Positions 11,315 to 24,425 of a DNA stretch of 64,000 bases are shown piece by piece. How positions within the stretch are numbered: position 1 is the stretch's first letter; each line of letters starts with the position of its first letter. The notes beneath the pieces are model-generated. The model did not search any database. It was given only the letters and a program-made list of their open reading frames with translations, and was not told the DNA's origin. This DNA comes from Protea cynaroides (taxonomy: Eukaryota; Streptophyta; Magnoliopsida; Proteales; Proteaceae), in assembly GCA_028583415.1 (NCBI GenBank), contig CM053276.1:9888663-9952662 (forward strand), in the 5' to 3' direction. The position numbers and the translations under genes are program-made.

Positions 11315-11566
11315 AGTGCCCATGTATCCAAATCCTCTCCTCGCAGAGGTTCGGGAGGAGAGGCGGTGGTCACGTTAGATGGCCGACACCTGGGGCTCGG
11401 GTGAGTCCGAGCCTTCCATCCTTGCCAACAAGCTGTGTCGGCTCGAATGGAGGACTCGGATTCACCCGAGCCCCAGGTGTTGGCCATCTAACAGGGCGCC
11501 CCCTCTCCTCCCGAACCTCTGGGTGGAGAGGATGTGGATCCTAATACTCGTGCCCTCATTGAGGCA
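11315..11566. mobile_element. Foldback element, ~115-bp arms
   Basis: The left arm (AATCCTCTCC, GAGGTTCGGGAGGAGAGG, GATGGCCGACACCTGGGGCT, CGGGTGA) is mirrored by the right arm (TCACCCGAGCCCCAGGTG, TTGGCCATCTAAC, CCTCTCCTCCCGAACCTC). The frames MANTWGSGESES (minus) and MADTWGSGESEP (plus) are mirror images of one another, which confirms the palindrome. There is almost no spacer. The element is GC-rich against AT-rich flanks and is non-coding. Confidence 0.8.
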
Positions 11567-12750
11567 GAGTCTCTGAGGCTCCAATATCAGATTCAAATCC
11601 TCTCATGCCCCTCTTGTTGGCATGAAGAAATCCAGTTGCTGTAGTTTACTGTGCGCATATGCCAATACTCGATATGTGTATACAATAAATTACAATCACT
11701 GAATTTCCTCATGCTAACACGAGGGACACGAAAAGATTCTTATCCTCCAACATCAGCCCAGGTGACGGCATCAGAATGTAGAACACCTTGACATGACCAG
11801 CCCACTTATGTCGGCCCATTCTCCCAGGTAATGAGCGGACCCACTGGGCCTGCAAACAACACTCTATTCTTCACTAGTCCCTAGGTCGCTTGGAGAAGAC
11901 AATGAGGTATATATGCTCTCAACATTCTTCCAAAGGCGTCATTCACCTGGTGCAAGACAGTCCAAATATCAAAAACATTGACAAGAAAAAGTATGAAGCT
12001 ATTCAAGTGGAAAAGCCTAAAGTGAAATACCTCAATTAACTGCACATTCGCCACGGATCCAGTCCCTCTCTGATTGGAACAGATATTGGTGGTGTCAGTG
12101 ATCGCTCGATGAGTGACACCTGACGCGTCAAAACCAATTGGAACTTTAAATATTGTTTTCTAGCATGTTACACACAAAAACAACCCAAATACAGCGATCG
12201 AACTCCTCCCCGTTTGGTTATACTTCTGTTCACTTACTGACTTCTTTCTATATTAATTCTCTTTTTGATTCTTATAGCTTTAATAACTCACTCATTTTTT
12301 AGGTTCCTCTGACTTACTCTTCTTCCTATGGCATCGCATTTCTTGGGATGGAGAAACTGTACATAAGGCACCATTTCTTCCTTCCTTCTCATAGTTCATT
12401 ATCATTTTTCTTTTGCCTAATTGTTTCTTTTAATGTTTCTGCCTGCAGCTTATTTGCTTCCCTCTACTCTCTATTGACAAGGACTTAGACTAGGAAGATG
12501 GACGGGTTTGGCTTGGATGAATTATATACAAACATGTGTAACATATAATATATCTTTGTTACCTCCACATGGTAGGATGCAGGTTCTCCATGCTCCGTTT
12601 ATTTCGACTTAAAATTTTACATGTAATATTTTATATGTAAAAAAAATTCAACATTTGTTTCTAGTAGGTAAAATAAAGACGAAATTTTTTTCCAACCCCC
12701 ATAGAGATCACTATATTTTTTCTCTTGGTAATAAACATTGAATTTTTCTT
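11567..12750. other. Intergenic DNA, nothing recognised
   Basis: No ORF or motif supports a gene here. Moderately GC-rich non-coding DNA around 11750-12130 gives way to AT-rich DNA. Confidence 0.45.
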
Positions 12751-12939
12751 TACACGTAAAATTTTACTGTAAAATTTTACATCGAAACAAATTGATCATT
12801 AGGATATTTCTATTAAAGGAAAGCCAAAAGTTGCAACAAATTATAAATAGGTATTTTCTTTTGATAGAAGTAATGCAATAAGAGAGTTGAAGTCCAACTA
12901 TCCTACTAGGGAAAACACAAGGCTTTTCCTTCTTGTATG

Positions 12940-13110
12940 CAGATCAATGGAATACGCAATCACAAAAATATACACAGAAATATAGCAGCGAAATAAATAG
13001 AGACAATCAAACCACAAGAGAATACACTGATTTTTAAGTGGAAAACCCTTCCAATGTGAAAGGGAAAAAAACCACGGGACCTAATCCAGATAAATCTCCA
13101 CTATAATAAT
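12940..13110. mobile_element. Retroelement-like fragment
   Basis: The words AGCAGCGAAATAAATAGAG, ACACTGATTTTTAAGTGGAA and AACCACGGGACC resemble sequence repeatedly seen at plant Ty1/copia LTR borders. Only a short stretch is present and no boundary is clear. Confidence 0.3.
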
Positions 13111-13384
13111 AATGAGTACACAATACAATCCTCTCTAGTCACAGGTAGAGGTTATCAATTTTCAAGAGAAATAACTTACTCTTGTGTAATACAATAACTC
13201 ACCAAAATAATTGGTGATAATCTAAAATCACAAGAATATTCTCACCTTGATACCGATGTAACAAATACTGAGAAGAACTTCCACCTTTCTCTTTTCCCTG
13301 AACAGGGAGAATACTGTCACGCCACAAGTACAAGGTTCAAGGAATGAGTATCTACTTTCTCTCTCCTTCCTCTTCTTCAATGGT

Positions 13385-13535
13385 GAGGATCCCTTGTGGT
13401 GAGCTATAGTGAAGATTCCATCCACTCAAAGTAGATCGGCATATATCCTGATACTCTTTGACTACCTTGGGATACATGCCGATCCACTTTGAGTGAGTAG
13501 GATCCTCACTACATAGTTGGCCTTGCTACAGAGGA
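13385..13535. mobile_element. MITE-like foldback
   Basis: Inverted arms are centred near 13455. The left arm has CCACTCAAAGTAGATCGGCA and TATATCC; the right arm has GGATACATGCCGATCCACTT and TGAGTGAGTAGGATCC. The outer end CTACAGAGGATA matches the foldback at 3436-3568. It sits inside the segment inserted in the first copy of the 12.75-14.99 kb duplication. Confidence 0.6.
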
Positions 13536-14990
13536 TATTTTTTCACATATCTCAGATAAGAATGTTTGAAACTTACTTTAGGTATGAATCATTACAATAT
13601 ACTCACATTTAGTCATGAAATGTTACAAAAATAATAATAAAATATAAAAAAAATTTGAAAACCCTAAGTGAGAAGAAACCTGAAACAGCCAAAGAGACAC
13701 TAGAGCAATCGAAATAATTAATTTGAATGCAGCAATCATTGGTTTTCCCTGAATAAGATTGCCTCATTAGGAAGAACAAAATAGGAAACTAAACTCATTA
13801 CAAATAAAAATTATACATGTTTTTGTGGGACAATTTTAGAGGACTTACTAAAAAAACATACTGAAAGAAATATTTTCTTGCAAGTTTTTGTTCAATTCAG
13901 TTGTCTGATTCAATGATGAAACAAGAAAAAATATATGACAATATGTATAAATATGGGAAATTATAGAAGAAAAAAAGGGAAAATTATGAACACAAATGCA
14001 AACTATTAATTCAAGAGAAAACAAAACTGCTTGCATATGAGACAACCAATGATTGAATGGGTTAAATTAAGAAAGTAGGTTGAATCCACCATTTCTTCAA
14101 ATTTTAACCTTTTTTTTTTTTGGTAATCCAAATTTTAACTCATTGAGGGGGTGACTTTTGTCTCATGGAATCAGTTTCCTACTGTAGCTGTCATAAAATA
14201 TAAAATGTTACATGTAAAATTTTACATTGAAACAAATGGAGCATTAGGATATTTCAATTAAAGAAAAGCCAAAAGGTGCAACAAATTACAAGTAAGTATA
14301 TTCTTTTGATAGAAGTAACGCAATAAGAGAGTTGAAGTCGCTATCGCAGATAAGAATGTTTGAAACTTACTTTTGGGTATGAATCATTACAATATATTCA
14401 CATTTAGTCATAAAATGTTAAAAAAAATTAATAAAAAAATTTGAAAACCCTAAGTGAGAAGACGACCTGAAACAGTCGAAGAGACACTCAAAGCAATCGA
14501 AATAATTAATTTGAATGCAGTAGTCATTGGTTTCCCTTGGATAAGATTGCCTAATCAGGAAGAACAAAATAGAAAACTAAACTCACTATAAATAAAAATT
14601 ATACATGTTTTTTGTAGGACAATTTTAAAGGACTTACTAAAAAAACATACTGAAAGAAACGTTTGCTTGCAAGCTTTTGTTCAATTCAGTTGTCTAATTC
14701 AATGATGAAACAAAAAGAAATATATGACAATATGTATAAACATGGGAAATTATAGAAGAAAAAAAGGGAAAATTATGAACATAAATGCAAACTATTAATC
14801 CAAGAGAAAACTAAACTGCTTGCATATGAGACAATCGATGATTGAATGGGCTAAATTAAGAAAGTAGGTGGAATCCACCATTTATTCAAATTTTAACCTT
14901 TTTTTTTTTTTTTTTTTTTTGGTAATACAAATTTTAACTCATTGATGGGGTGACTTTTGTCTCGTGGAATTAGTTTCCTACTCTAGCTGT

Positions 14991-17433
14991 AATAAAATTT
15001 AAGCAGAAGCAACCCATACAATAAGGTTAATTATATAGATTTAATCTTTCTATAGCAATCTACAATTGACTGATCACTTGTCAAATGAAAAACAATAAAG
15101 AAAAAAGAACAAAAATCTTAATTATAAAAGGTAGATGCAAACCTTGCATAGCACATCGAGTTTGCATTACAAGCTCACTAATCAAATTCGAAAAATTTGA
15201 TTAAACTTGGATATAATAGATATTAATAGATAGATATCGATATGTGTCTATCTATAAATTTATTTTATTTTACGCTTGTTTTCTTTTATCTTTGACAACA
15301 CTATATAATGTAATTTTGATCTTTTCATTCATAATATAATCGAGAATAGAATTTTTCTCATTTCACTCTGGTCAGATCTGGTTTTACGAGTAAGAAGAAA
15401 CTCTAAACATTAATTATGCAACTCTAAACAATAGAGACAAGCTGTAAAAGCAAGAAATTGTTATTAGTTAATAACCCAAAATATTGAAAAAGTTAATTCT
15501 GGAAATCTAAAATAGTTAAAATATTATCTCAATCCAGTTATGGACCACCATATTTCACATATAACGAACAATGTTGCTGTCTGACTTGTATAGGGCTCTC
15601 TGCTGCCTTGGTCTGTCATAAAACATCATGCATTCATTAAAAATTATGAATCTTATTGTGTTTGTTTATGCAAAATAAAGAGAGGAAGAGCGCAAGTTGA
15701 ATGTTGTTTAAAATTGCTTGATATATTTCATTTGTAGGAAGTTTTTTATCCAACAAGAAGGACGATGGCCCCTTGTGGGAAACTTACACGTGTCTATACC
15801 TGTAGTAACGAGAACTTTAGATGCTAGTGTGTCCATATGGTCTCGCTAGCATTGTAAAAAACAAAAATTTTCTCCAACAGACATGAAAAATGCATACTTC
15901 AAAGTTGAATCTCTATGCCTGTAAAAAGTTATAAATGAAAAGTAATTATTAACTTAATTTAACAAAAACAGTTTTTTTTTTTTTTTTGGGTAAAAGAAGA
16001 AAAACAGTTTCTTACATTTAAACGAAAAATATTGATGCTAAAGTATAAATTAATTTATGAAAAAACAGTTTCTTACTCTTTTTCTTGACATTCAAATTGT
16101 TCAAAATTTGAAAAATTCTTTACTAATGGTGTTCAGTGATCATATTCTTAAATTGCCTAAACATTTTCTCTTCCACATTTCGATCTACAACAAATTAATA
16201 AAAAAATATTAATAAAATAATAAATAAAACTTTATAAACTACAATTTACATCATCCTATTTGCTTTTAGATGTAATTTCTTTTAACCACATGAATTTACA
16301 AAGTCCATTTTTTACAACCAAACTATTTTCGAGATTGTCAACATAAAATCCCTTTTCTGTTATGTAAAGAATGCCTTCAAGAATTTGTCTATATTATAAA
16401 AGATAATATATTATTAAAATTTATAATAATTAAAATTTTATTTAAAAAACCAAGACTTGGATAAATTAAAAAAAAAATACTGCGAAATGTCTGAATCTTT
16501 CGAGAAGGAAGAACGGTTCTACTATCCATACCTCCCTGACTCAATTAACCGCAAGAGCCAAAAAAATTTTAGTTTCTCAACATACGGGAAGAAAAGAATC
16601 TCAAAAGAATCATTAATACAACAATATGCACAAAAAATATGATCTTTTTGAGAATCTATGGAATAGTTCTTAAAAATATATAAAAATGCGTTTAAAAATT
16701 TAAAACGCATACAACTCACGTATTAAACACTCATTTACTAACTAGGGAACTCCATTCTTCCTACTAATGGAGTTACAAAACGACCAACTTCCCCGAGATT
16801 TGTGACATGTCAATGATGAGATCAGTTCATACTTTGATTGTCATAAAATTTAAGCAGTAGCAACCAACCCATACGATAAGGATAACTATATAGATTAACT
16901 TTTTCTATAACTATCTACAATTGAATATGACGACCACTTGTCAAATAGAAAATAATAAAGGAAAATGAACAAAAATCTTAATTATAAAGAGTAGATGCAA
17001 ACCTCACATATTATATCTAGTTTGAATTACAAGCTCAATAATTAATTACAGAAATAACTAATTCAACTTGCATAGAACAGACATACGCTGTAAAAGTAAG
17101 AAATTGTTGTTAGTTAAATAACCCAAAATATTGGAGAAAAAATAATTTTGAAAATCTAAAATAGTTGAATTATTACCTTACTAGCTCCAATTGTTTATAA
17201 TCGTTTTTGGTTCATTCCTAAAATAAATAAACACAAAGATTGTAATACAAACATAAATTTTGAAGATGTTTCATTAAAACCTATTTGTTTCGTTGTAAAA
17301 TTTTCTTGACGTAAAATTTTTAATTTTTAAATGCAATTTATTTGCATTTAATACTATAACAAATATGAAAATCCTACTTATAGGAACATTTTCTTTTTCT
17401 GCAATTTTACATGAAAACAAACAAGGCCATAAT
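14991..17433. repeat. AT-rich DNA with a repeated 150-bp block
   Basis: About 14990-15150 (AAATTTAAGCAGAAGCAACC, AATCTTAATTATAAAAGGTAG) recurs diverged at 16845-17005 (AAATTTAAGCAGTAGCAACC, AATCTTAATTATAAAGAGTAG). The rest is very AT-rich and has no supported gene. The 61-codon frame at 16457-16642 is not recognised. Confidence 0.5.
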
Positions 17434-18035
17434 TAAAATCCAATTAAACTAAGAAGTTTTACTCTCCACTTCTCTGTAAAATTTATATCAAAATAAAACA
17501 TGGATTGAACATTAAAGATATTACCAGTGTCTCAAGAGAAGTTCCTCTTGTTGCATAAGCATGAGAAGAACTGACAATGTCCATAAAAGATGTGTTAGAA
17601 AATTATGTGTTTAGGATTTCAATGAAACCCATTCCAATCCCATACAGTTGCCCTAGAACACAATAGAGAAGCCATAAACTATGAATCATAAAGACATACC
17701 TGTTTATGTAGAGATTAATTCCATACGCTCATTGACGCTCCAAGCTTTGATTGAAATCCCTCGGCTACAGTCTTCTACAGCCTCCGGAGGATATTCTGAC
17801 GTCTCTTACTAATGGGTGCAGAGAACTGATTAACTGTGGCTGTGGGGACTCTAACCCTGTATTTATAGAATACAGATGTAACCTTAAAACCCTTCCCACA
17901 ATAGAATTAGGGTTACCAAACCTATCTCATACCATGTGACGAACCAAACCAAACTAGTTATACCGTGTCAATCAGATTCCCACTGAATTAACTAGTATAG
18001 TTAATTAATTAAGCCCACATAAATCTAATAATCTC
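17434..18035 (-). mobile_element. Ty1/copia 3' LTR remnant
   Basis: The inner boundary is marked on the minus strand by CCCAAGTGGGAGATTATTAG, a typical copia polypurine tract (AAGTGGGAGA) followed by the LTR start. Parts of the block recur at 20565-20935 and at 22290-22523, including CCCTTCCCACAATAGAATTA and CCGTGTCAATCAGATTC. The outer LTR end is not clear. Confidence 0.5.
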
Positions 18036-18439
18036 CCACTTGGGCTATATTAATTACAAAACTATCGTCAACCAGTGTGGCCACGGAATCCAACACATTA
18101 AATCGTCACTAACTTTGAAACATCCATCAAGTTTTCCAATGTGAGCAACAACAAATAATACACCTTAACATATGGTGTATAAACTTCTGTCAGCCACAAC
18201 AGAGGTCTACTCAATACATGAATCGTCTGAGATAATGCATGAAAGTAAACTCCCATGCGAGTCCAAACTTGATTAAAGAACCTTAATCAAAGTACCCCAA
18301 AAATTTTATGGGCAACTTAACATGGTATTTAAATATTCTGGAATTATAATACCATACTTTGACTAGACACCGTCTTTATTCTTTGATATTATCCTTTCAT
18401 GGCAAACCGCCTCTAGCTTGGATTAATACCACACTTTGT

Positions 18440-18605
18440 CTTACCGTCATTATTTGTATGACTGAATACCGCCTCTTATCTTGGCTGAATACTGCCTTAT
18501 ATATCTGACTGAATACTGTCTTGTTCATCCATTGGCTAAATACTGCCTTGAAACTTTGGCTAAATACTGCCTTAAAACTTTGACTAAATACTGCCTCATA
18601 TCTGT
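18440..18605. repeat. Minisatellite of ~20-30 bp units
   Basis: Repeats of TGGCTAAATACTGCCTTGAA-type units occur six to eight times with variation. On the minus strand they read KAVFSQSF. The array lies between the copia pol remnant and its 3' LTR. Confidence 0.75.
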
Positions 18606-18769
18606 GACATGTCAAACACATAACTATGTATGCAAAATAGCAATAACGTAAATGCTAATGTAAACAAAATCATAGTTACAAAAACTGTACCCATCAAACC
18701 ATGAGCAATACAATCAAACACAGTAAGCAATGTGAAAACACAAGTATAAACATAAAGAGTCTCCCACTA

Positions 18770-20560
18770 ATTAAGCATATCTAGAGACTACCACTGATTC
18801 TCAGATCTTTGGCCACTTAAGCCTCTGATAAAATTATTTATTTTCAACCATTCTTATATTGGACGTACCGTCCCTTAAAGACTCCCACTGACAAAACCTT
18901 CGTCCAATAATCTACAACGATATAAAATCTTTTGACATCTTCATTACTTGAAGAGATTCGATCTCCATTATACTTTGAAATACTAGATTTCATATTATTT
19001 TTTGAGAAGAACACAGCTGAACCACTGTCAGAATACATCTCAATAGATTTAGAAGTGGAGTCTACAATCTCTAAATTAGAGAATAAATTTTAACACCAGA
19101 TACCTTGCTTGTTATCATTATATAGAGTTACAAAACCCTATCACCATGACAATAAACCTTGATATTGATTTCTTGTCATCAATACAATCATTATAAATTA
19201 CATCAAAATAGCCTAGAGTGTCACTACTTCTATAAATGAACATATAATCTTTGGTCCTCTACATATATCGCATGACCTTCCTTTTCCCCATTGTCCAGTA
19301 AGCTATAGCAGCATCCAACTAAAAACATCCTATGACACTCAATGAAAATGCTATATGAAAAAATTACAACATTAAACATATATCAAGCTCTCTACTTCAT
19401 TGTAGATGCTAATACTCAGTATCATTCTTTGTCTACAATTCTGTCAATTTATCTCCTTTACTGATCTTAACATCCGCAACTTACTAGTTATACATGCATA
19501 CTGAACCATTCGAAAACACGAACAATATTTATACTTTGAGATAAATCCAGAATTTTATTTTTCCTGTCACGAGCAAACTCAATTTCAGATACAAAGGTAC
19601 TTGCTCATACAGTTTTACATGTTAAAGTTATCAGACAGAAAAATATTGTTCAACTAGTAAACCATGTTACTACAGGCCAATGAAAACCACCAACATACAT
19701 GACAAGGAAATGAATCCACTCCTACTGACCTATAAATATATACAATGGTCAATGACAATCTCAACAAAGTTGAAAGAAGATACAACCCTGTCAAACTTCA
19801 AATACCATTATCCGAATATCCGTTTAATCCACAGATTGATTTTATAAGTTTTTAAAATATATCTTCTTCATCCTTACCACAAAACCTTGTGATTAAAATA
19901 TATAAATATTTTCTTCAAGATTTTCTTTGATCAAAACAATCTTTACATCTACCTGATGCAACTCCAAAATAATTTGATGTTCTCTTTCTCTTCCCTTTGT
20001 GTGATTCCACTTTGCTAAAAGTATTACTTTGTAGTAATCAATTCTCCCACTGAAATCACACATTTTATTGTATATCCATTTTTAGCCTATGAGTACACCG
20101 CTCATTGACAAAAACATAAATTTCAAGTCTCATTATTGTTTATAGACAACAATACATCCTTTATAATCATTAAACATTCAAGAGCAATTTCATTACTAAC
20201 AATTTACTCAAAATCATTGGGATCTTTATTTTTGTCCATCACTAAAAATATCTATTTTTAAATTACAACATGTGATTGGATGAAATCATAGATCTACATG
20301 GTCCAGTGTATCTCTTCATTGCCTCATCTGGCTCTACTATTATGGCTGAAGCATCGATCTTAATGAATATTTTTATAATCGTTTCATTACACTCTAGTAG
20401 CATTTTTGGTATCTCAACTGGTTGCTTCACACCCATTTTCAGGTGGTCTCATCAAACTTTAAGTTTCTTGGGCCTATTTTGACATCTCATAATATGACAA
20501 CTCAATGTCCTAAAATAATCACTCTCATACGAGTGTTATGAAACCATGTCAGTTCTACAG
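18770..20560 (-). pseudogene. Decayed Ty1/copia pol (RT/RNase H end)
   Basis: Minus-strand translation gives fragments aligning with the C-terminal part of copia Pol. From about 19250 downwards it reads DYMFIYRSSDTLGYFDV and DDKKSISRF, the RNase H equivalent of the usual SDADYAGCVDDRKS block. The frame 18844-19038 contains SGSAVFFSKNN, the equivalent of DNKAAV.FSKNN. Stops and frameshifts are frequent and no full domain survives. The polypurine tract and LTR remnant lie downstream (17434-18035). The upstream part (19.5-20.5 kb) is too degraded to assign by eye. Confidence 0.55.
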
Positions 20561-20564
20561 TTTT

Positions 20565-20935
20565 AAACAAGGCCATAATTAAAATCCAATTAAACTAATG
20601 CTAATTTTACTCTCCCTTCCCTTTAAAAAATTTCACCTTTTTTGGAAAAACAAAAATTTATATCAAAATAAAACATGGATTGAACATTAAAGATATTAAA
20701 AAGGGGGGGAAATGTCTCAAGAGAAGTTCCTCTTGTTGCATAAGCATGAGAAAGAATCCGACAATGTCCATAAAAGATGTGTTAGAAAATTATGTTTTTA
20801 GGATTTCAATGAAACTCATTCCAATCCACATTCCCTGATTCAATAAGAACACAATAGAGAAGCCATAAACTATGAATCATTAAAGACATACTTGTTTATG
20901 TAGAGATTAATTACATACGCTCAGTTTTGGTGTCA
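20565..20935. repeat. Repeat of 17434-17735
   Basis: From AAGGCCATAATTAAAATCCA to TGTTTATGTAGAGATTAATT this copies the first part of the copia LTR-like block, but with odd homopolymeric insertions (for example A and G runs near 20698-20710 where the other copy has ACCAG). The insertions resemble sequencing errors more than natural divergence. Confidence 0.6.
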
Positions 20936-21429
20936 CTTGCGAACACTATACTTTCTTCTGTAGTTTGTAAATGCATAGATGCTAGATTTGAACATATTAT
21001 GATAGAATTAAGGTTGCCACTTTAGTGGTCACACCAAAATCCTTACACAATAGCTATAAATTTGAATAAACTTACAATATCACCTTTGATGAACATTATC
21101 AAAACTGAACATTACAAACACATATTCTAGAATTTGAACACATCATAATAAAACAAGTTGCCACTTTGTAGTCACACCAAGTTCTACCATGATATGAACA
21201 AATCCTAAATGCAGCCTTATGGGATATTTATTTAACCATGAATGCTTTAAAATATAATTTTACAAGTCTAAACATTCATAAAACACATATTAGCTAATCA
21301 ACAATTTGCTCGAGTTCCATAGGGTATTTTTTCATAATTATATATTTTCAATGCATCAAAATTACCAAAATATATATCGAGAAGACCATAATGGGTCCAA
21401 CGAAATAAATCGGAGGTCAATCCGACATT
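20936..21429. other. AT-rich DNA, nothing recognised
   Basis: Non-coding AT-rich sequence with a short repeated theme (TTGCCACTTT(A/G)TAGT/GGTCACACCAA near 21015 and 21170). Confidence 0.4.
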
Positions 21430-22280
21430 CTAGCTCCTGAACATTGTTTAATCCTCCAAGGGGGGGACCCAGCAGCATATAGGGGGGTTGATTCGGGTGG
21501 GGTTGGTTTGTTTTGTTCCGCCCTGCCCGCTGGCTCGTCCCCGGGGTTTGGTTTTGGGGGAAAAGAAAAAAAAATTTTTTATTTTTTTTTTTTTTGTTGA
21601 CCCGTAAAGGGGCTTGGGCTGGGGGAACGGGGAACCAAGGGTTCAAAACCGCCGGAACAAGGGGGGACCGAAAAAGGGAGGGGGAAAAAAAGAAGGTTAA
21701 AAAAAAAAGGTAAGGGGAGGGGGGGAGGGGGGGGTAGGGTGTTTTGGGGGGGGGTTGGGGTTTATAATTGGTTTTTGGTTTGTCCCTTCTTAGCCGGGGG
21801 GGGGGGGGGGGCTCCGTCCCGGGGCGGGGCGTTGGTTTTTAGGGGGGCCAAAAACTGGTTTTTCGCGGGGGGAGGAGGGGTTTGGGGTTTTAGAAGGGGG
21901 AGGTTTTGGGGGGGGGGGGACGCACCAATTTTTTTTTTTTTTTTTTTTGGGTTGGTCCGGGGGCGGGTCCCCCGGGGGGGTTTGGGTTTGCCGGGGGGGC
22001 GGGGGGGCGGCGGGGTTTTTTTTTTTTTTTTTTTTTCCCCCCCGGGGGGCCCTTTTGGTTTTTGGGGGCGATGCCGAAAATTGCGGCTTCAAGACCTTTC
22101 CAACGGTATATTGCTTGACTTATTTTGTCGGCCGAAAAATTTCGTCGATGGAATTCGATCCAAAACTTGAGGAAATTCTCTTTTAATTTGACCATTATTA
22201 TCGGTCTTTATTAATCTCGTAGGTTGTGGAGACTCTAGAAACCCGATTTCAATCCGGCCTACAGGGGGCCCCAGCGCACG
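21430..22280. other. Homopolymer-rich anomalous block
   Basis: Base composition changes abruptly to long runs of G, T, C and A (for example G runs at 21730-21760 and 21798-21811, T runs at 21929-21948 and 22017-22036) inside an AT-rich neighbourhood. Overlapping frames in many phases are by-products of the homopolymers. It resembles low-quality base calls incorporated during gap filling rather than biological sequence. Confidence 0.65.
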
Positions 22281-22289
22281 GGGGGCCAT

Positions 22290-22523
22290 TAATATGAATC
22301 TAAGACATACCTGTTTATGTAGATTAATTCCAACGCTCAAGTTTGTCAAAACCCTAATTTCCTCGGAGTGTAACCCTAAAACCCTTCCCACAATAGAATT
22401 AGGGTTACCAAACCTATCTCATACCTTGTGATGAACCAAACCAAACCGGTTAATACCGTGTCAATCAGATTCTCACTGAATTAACTAGTTTAGGTAATTA
22501 ATTAAGCCCACATAAATCTAACA
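22290..22523 (-). mobile_element. Copia LTR end
   Basis: The block matches 17690-18035 (AAGACATACCTGTTTATGTA, CCCTTCCCACAATAGAATTA, AATTAATTAAGCCCACATAA) and ends ...AATCTAACA. On the minus strand that is TGTTAGATTTATGTGGGC, a plausible LTR 5' terminus. It is the partner LTR of the minus-strand copia remnant. The segmental-duplication copy starts at the very next base. Confidence 0.5.
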
Positions 22524-24257
22524 AGATGTACCAATTTCCTATGCAATATAAAAAAACACACTTTAATTATTGTTCTAAAAACAATTTGTAAATGCGTACA
22601 CGTATGTATAAACAGGCACGTGTGCATGCTCTAGTACTACAAATAAATAAATCAATTTTTTTCTTTGGGCAAACTTAAAAACAATTTAGATTAATTTACA
22701 TAGTTCAAAATCGTTCGGTTAATTATGTTCAAATGGTTTGGCAGTTTGATCAGTTTAGAGCCGATGGTTTATCACTTCAAGATCAAATCAAATCAACCAT
22801 TAATCGGTTTAAATTTTTAAAACAAAAACTATGCTGATTATTAATTATTTTATTAATGATTCCAATTTAAACCGTATGATTCGCCACTAGGAGTGGGGAA
22901 GATTCGAAATTGCTACCTTGTGAATGGTGTAATATGGCACATAAATACCATAAAGAGCTTCAAGTCGATCAAATGCCTCACATGGGAAGCAGAAAGTAGG
23001 GCTGCAACATGGTTGGGTTGGGCTAGGTATTTTAAAATCCTAACCCAACCGTAGAACCCTTTGCCTTTGTCCAGGCCTGCCCTGATCCTGATCCAGAGCC
23101 TAAAAATCACAACTCAACCCTACCTTTGCGGGGCTCAGCCCAGCCCATATCCTGGTTGACACTAGACTAAAAAATATACCAAATTACCACTATTCAATTA
23201 AGTCCTTGACTCACAATAGGGCTAGGCTAAAATATCATACCAACATTCAATTAAGTCTTTTATCTACTTCTACCAGCATTCAATTAAGTCTTTTATCTAC
23301 TTCTACCAAAAAAAAAAAAAAAGTCTTTTATCTACCAATTTTGTTGTACCTTCCCCACAAGGAACTGAACCATTAACCTTGCAAGAATGGCCAAATATGT
23401 GGACATGATGATTGACAATAAGAGGTATTATGCGAAGGCCATTTTTATTTGGGCTTTGTTTTCTAGAAAATCATCATACAATCTTAGGCTCTCTTTGCCT
23501 CTTTAGTATAGTTTATATTTATGTTTATGAGTTATATATAATAAATCATTTATGAGAATAAATTACGAATCATAATAATAACTGTTTAATATCACTAGAT
23601 ATAAAGAAGTAATAATAGATTATCACAATAATGATAAAATATACACCTTCTAATCTATTTGTAAATTTTAGAGTATATCAAAAATTTTAAATATAAATAA
23701 GTATCATAAATCATACCAAACAACTACATATGTCATAATATATTATATAATTAAAGAGAGGCGCCTTAGTATGTTACCAATTTCAAATTGTAATGTACTT
23801 GCAATATTTAGTAATGCAATCTCCGACTCTCCTGTCAATTTTTCTAGAAAATAAATTATACTTTTCCTCTTGGGAAGGTATCCCACAAATTCTTTAAACT
23901 ACAAGTAATGCAGCATTCAGTTAAAGATATATTCAACTCATAAAAGAAAATTCAAAAAAGGGATTCAGATCCAGAGACAAGATTTACATCAGTTTATTTC
24001 TCCAAAATTTAAATAGGGACCCCTGAATCCTACCACTGAAGTTAAATGATCTGAAACTAGTAGTGGCCCTCAGAATTTCACAAGCCTTTTGTTATATCAG
24101 CAATGATGATTGATAAATCAACAAAAGAATTTACGACTCCTAGATAACCATAATACAATTAAAGACAAGCAGAAAGATGTTTTCCAAAGTTTCATCCTTA
24201 AGAAAGAATGGCACAAATGAATGTATTTCCAGGTATCAATAATTAGTGATAACCCTA

Positions 24258-24261
<4 letters not shown>

Positions 24262-24296
<35 letters not shown>
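24262..24296. repeat. (GA)n microsatellite
   Basis: A pure GA run at the position equivalent to 1707-1752 in the proximal copy. Confidence 0.95.
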
Positions 24297-24300
<4 letters not shown>

Positions 24301-24425
24301 ACAAACATTCTTGAATGAGTATTTAATCTTCGGCCATTCTGTTAGTTAGGGGAAGACAAGATACAAGATGCTAGGGTGTGTTAATGAGATAGAAAGGATC
24401 AGAGGACGTTTAGCAGAACACATAC

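Larger units (their letters stand above)
12750..14990. repeat. Diverged tandem duplication
   Basis: The order GTAAAATTTTACAT(C/T)GAAAC, ATTAGGATATTTC, AAGCCAAAAG(T/G)TGCAACAAA, ATAAGAGAGTTGAAGTC, AGATAAGAATGTTTGAAACT, AATTAATTTGAATGCAG and TTTTAACCTTTTTTTTTTT occurs twice: in 12752-14170 and in 14195-14990. The first copy has an extra ~650 bp between GTTGAAGTC and AGATAAGAATG (12895-13550). That insert contains a retroelement-like piece and a MITE. Both copies are non-coding. Confidence 0.75.

Noticed and set aside
13228..13425. 65-codon minus-strand ORF next to a foldback
   Set aside because: No motif and located in inserted repeat DNA.
16457..16642. 61-codon Lys/Ser-rich ORF, considered as plastid-derived (ycf1-like) DNA
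   Set aside because: Only the composition is reminiscent; no specific motif could be matched and the surrounding DNA is simply AT-rich.
18397..18621. Minus-strand ORF with KAVFSQ repeats
   Set aside because: It is the translation of a minisatellite between copia pol and LTR, not a protein repeat under selection.
21362..22391. Many overlapping Gly/Phe- and Pro/Lys-rich ORFs on both strands
   Set aside because: Produced by G, T, C and A homopolymers in a suspect block; no domain and no consistent frame.
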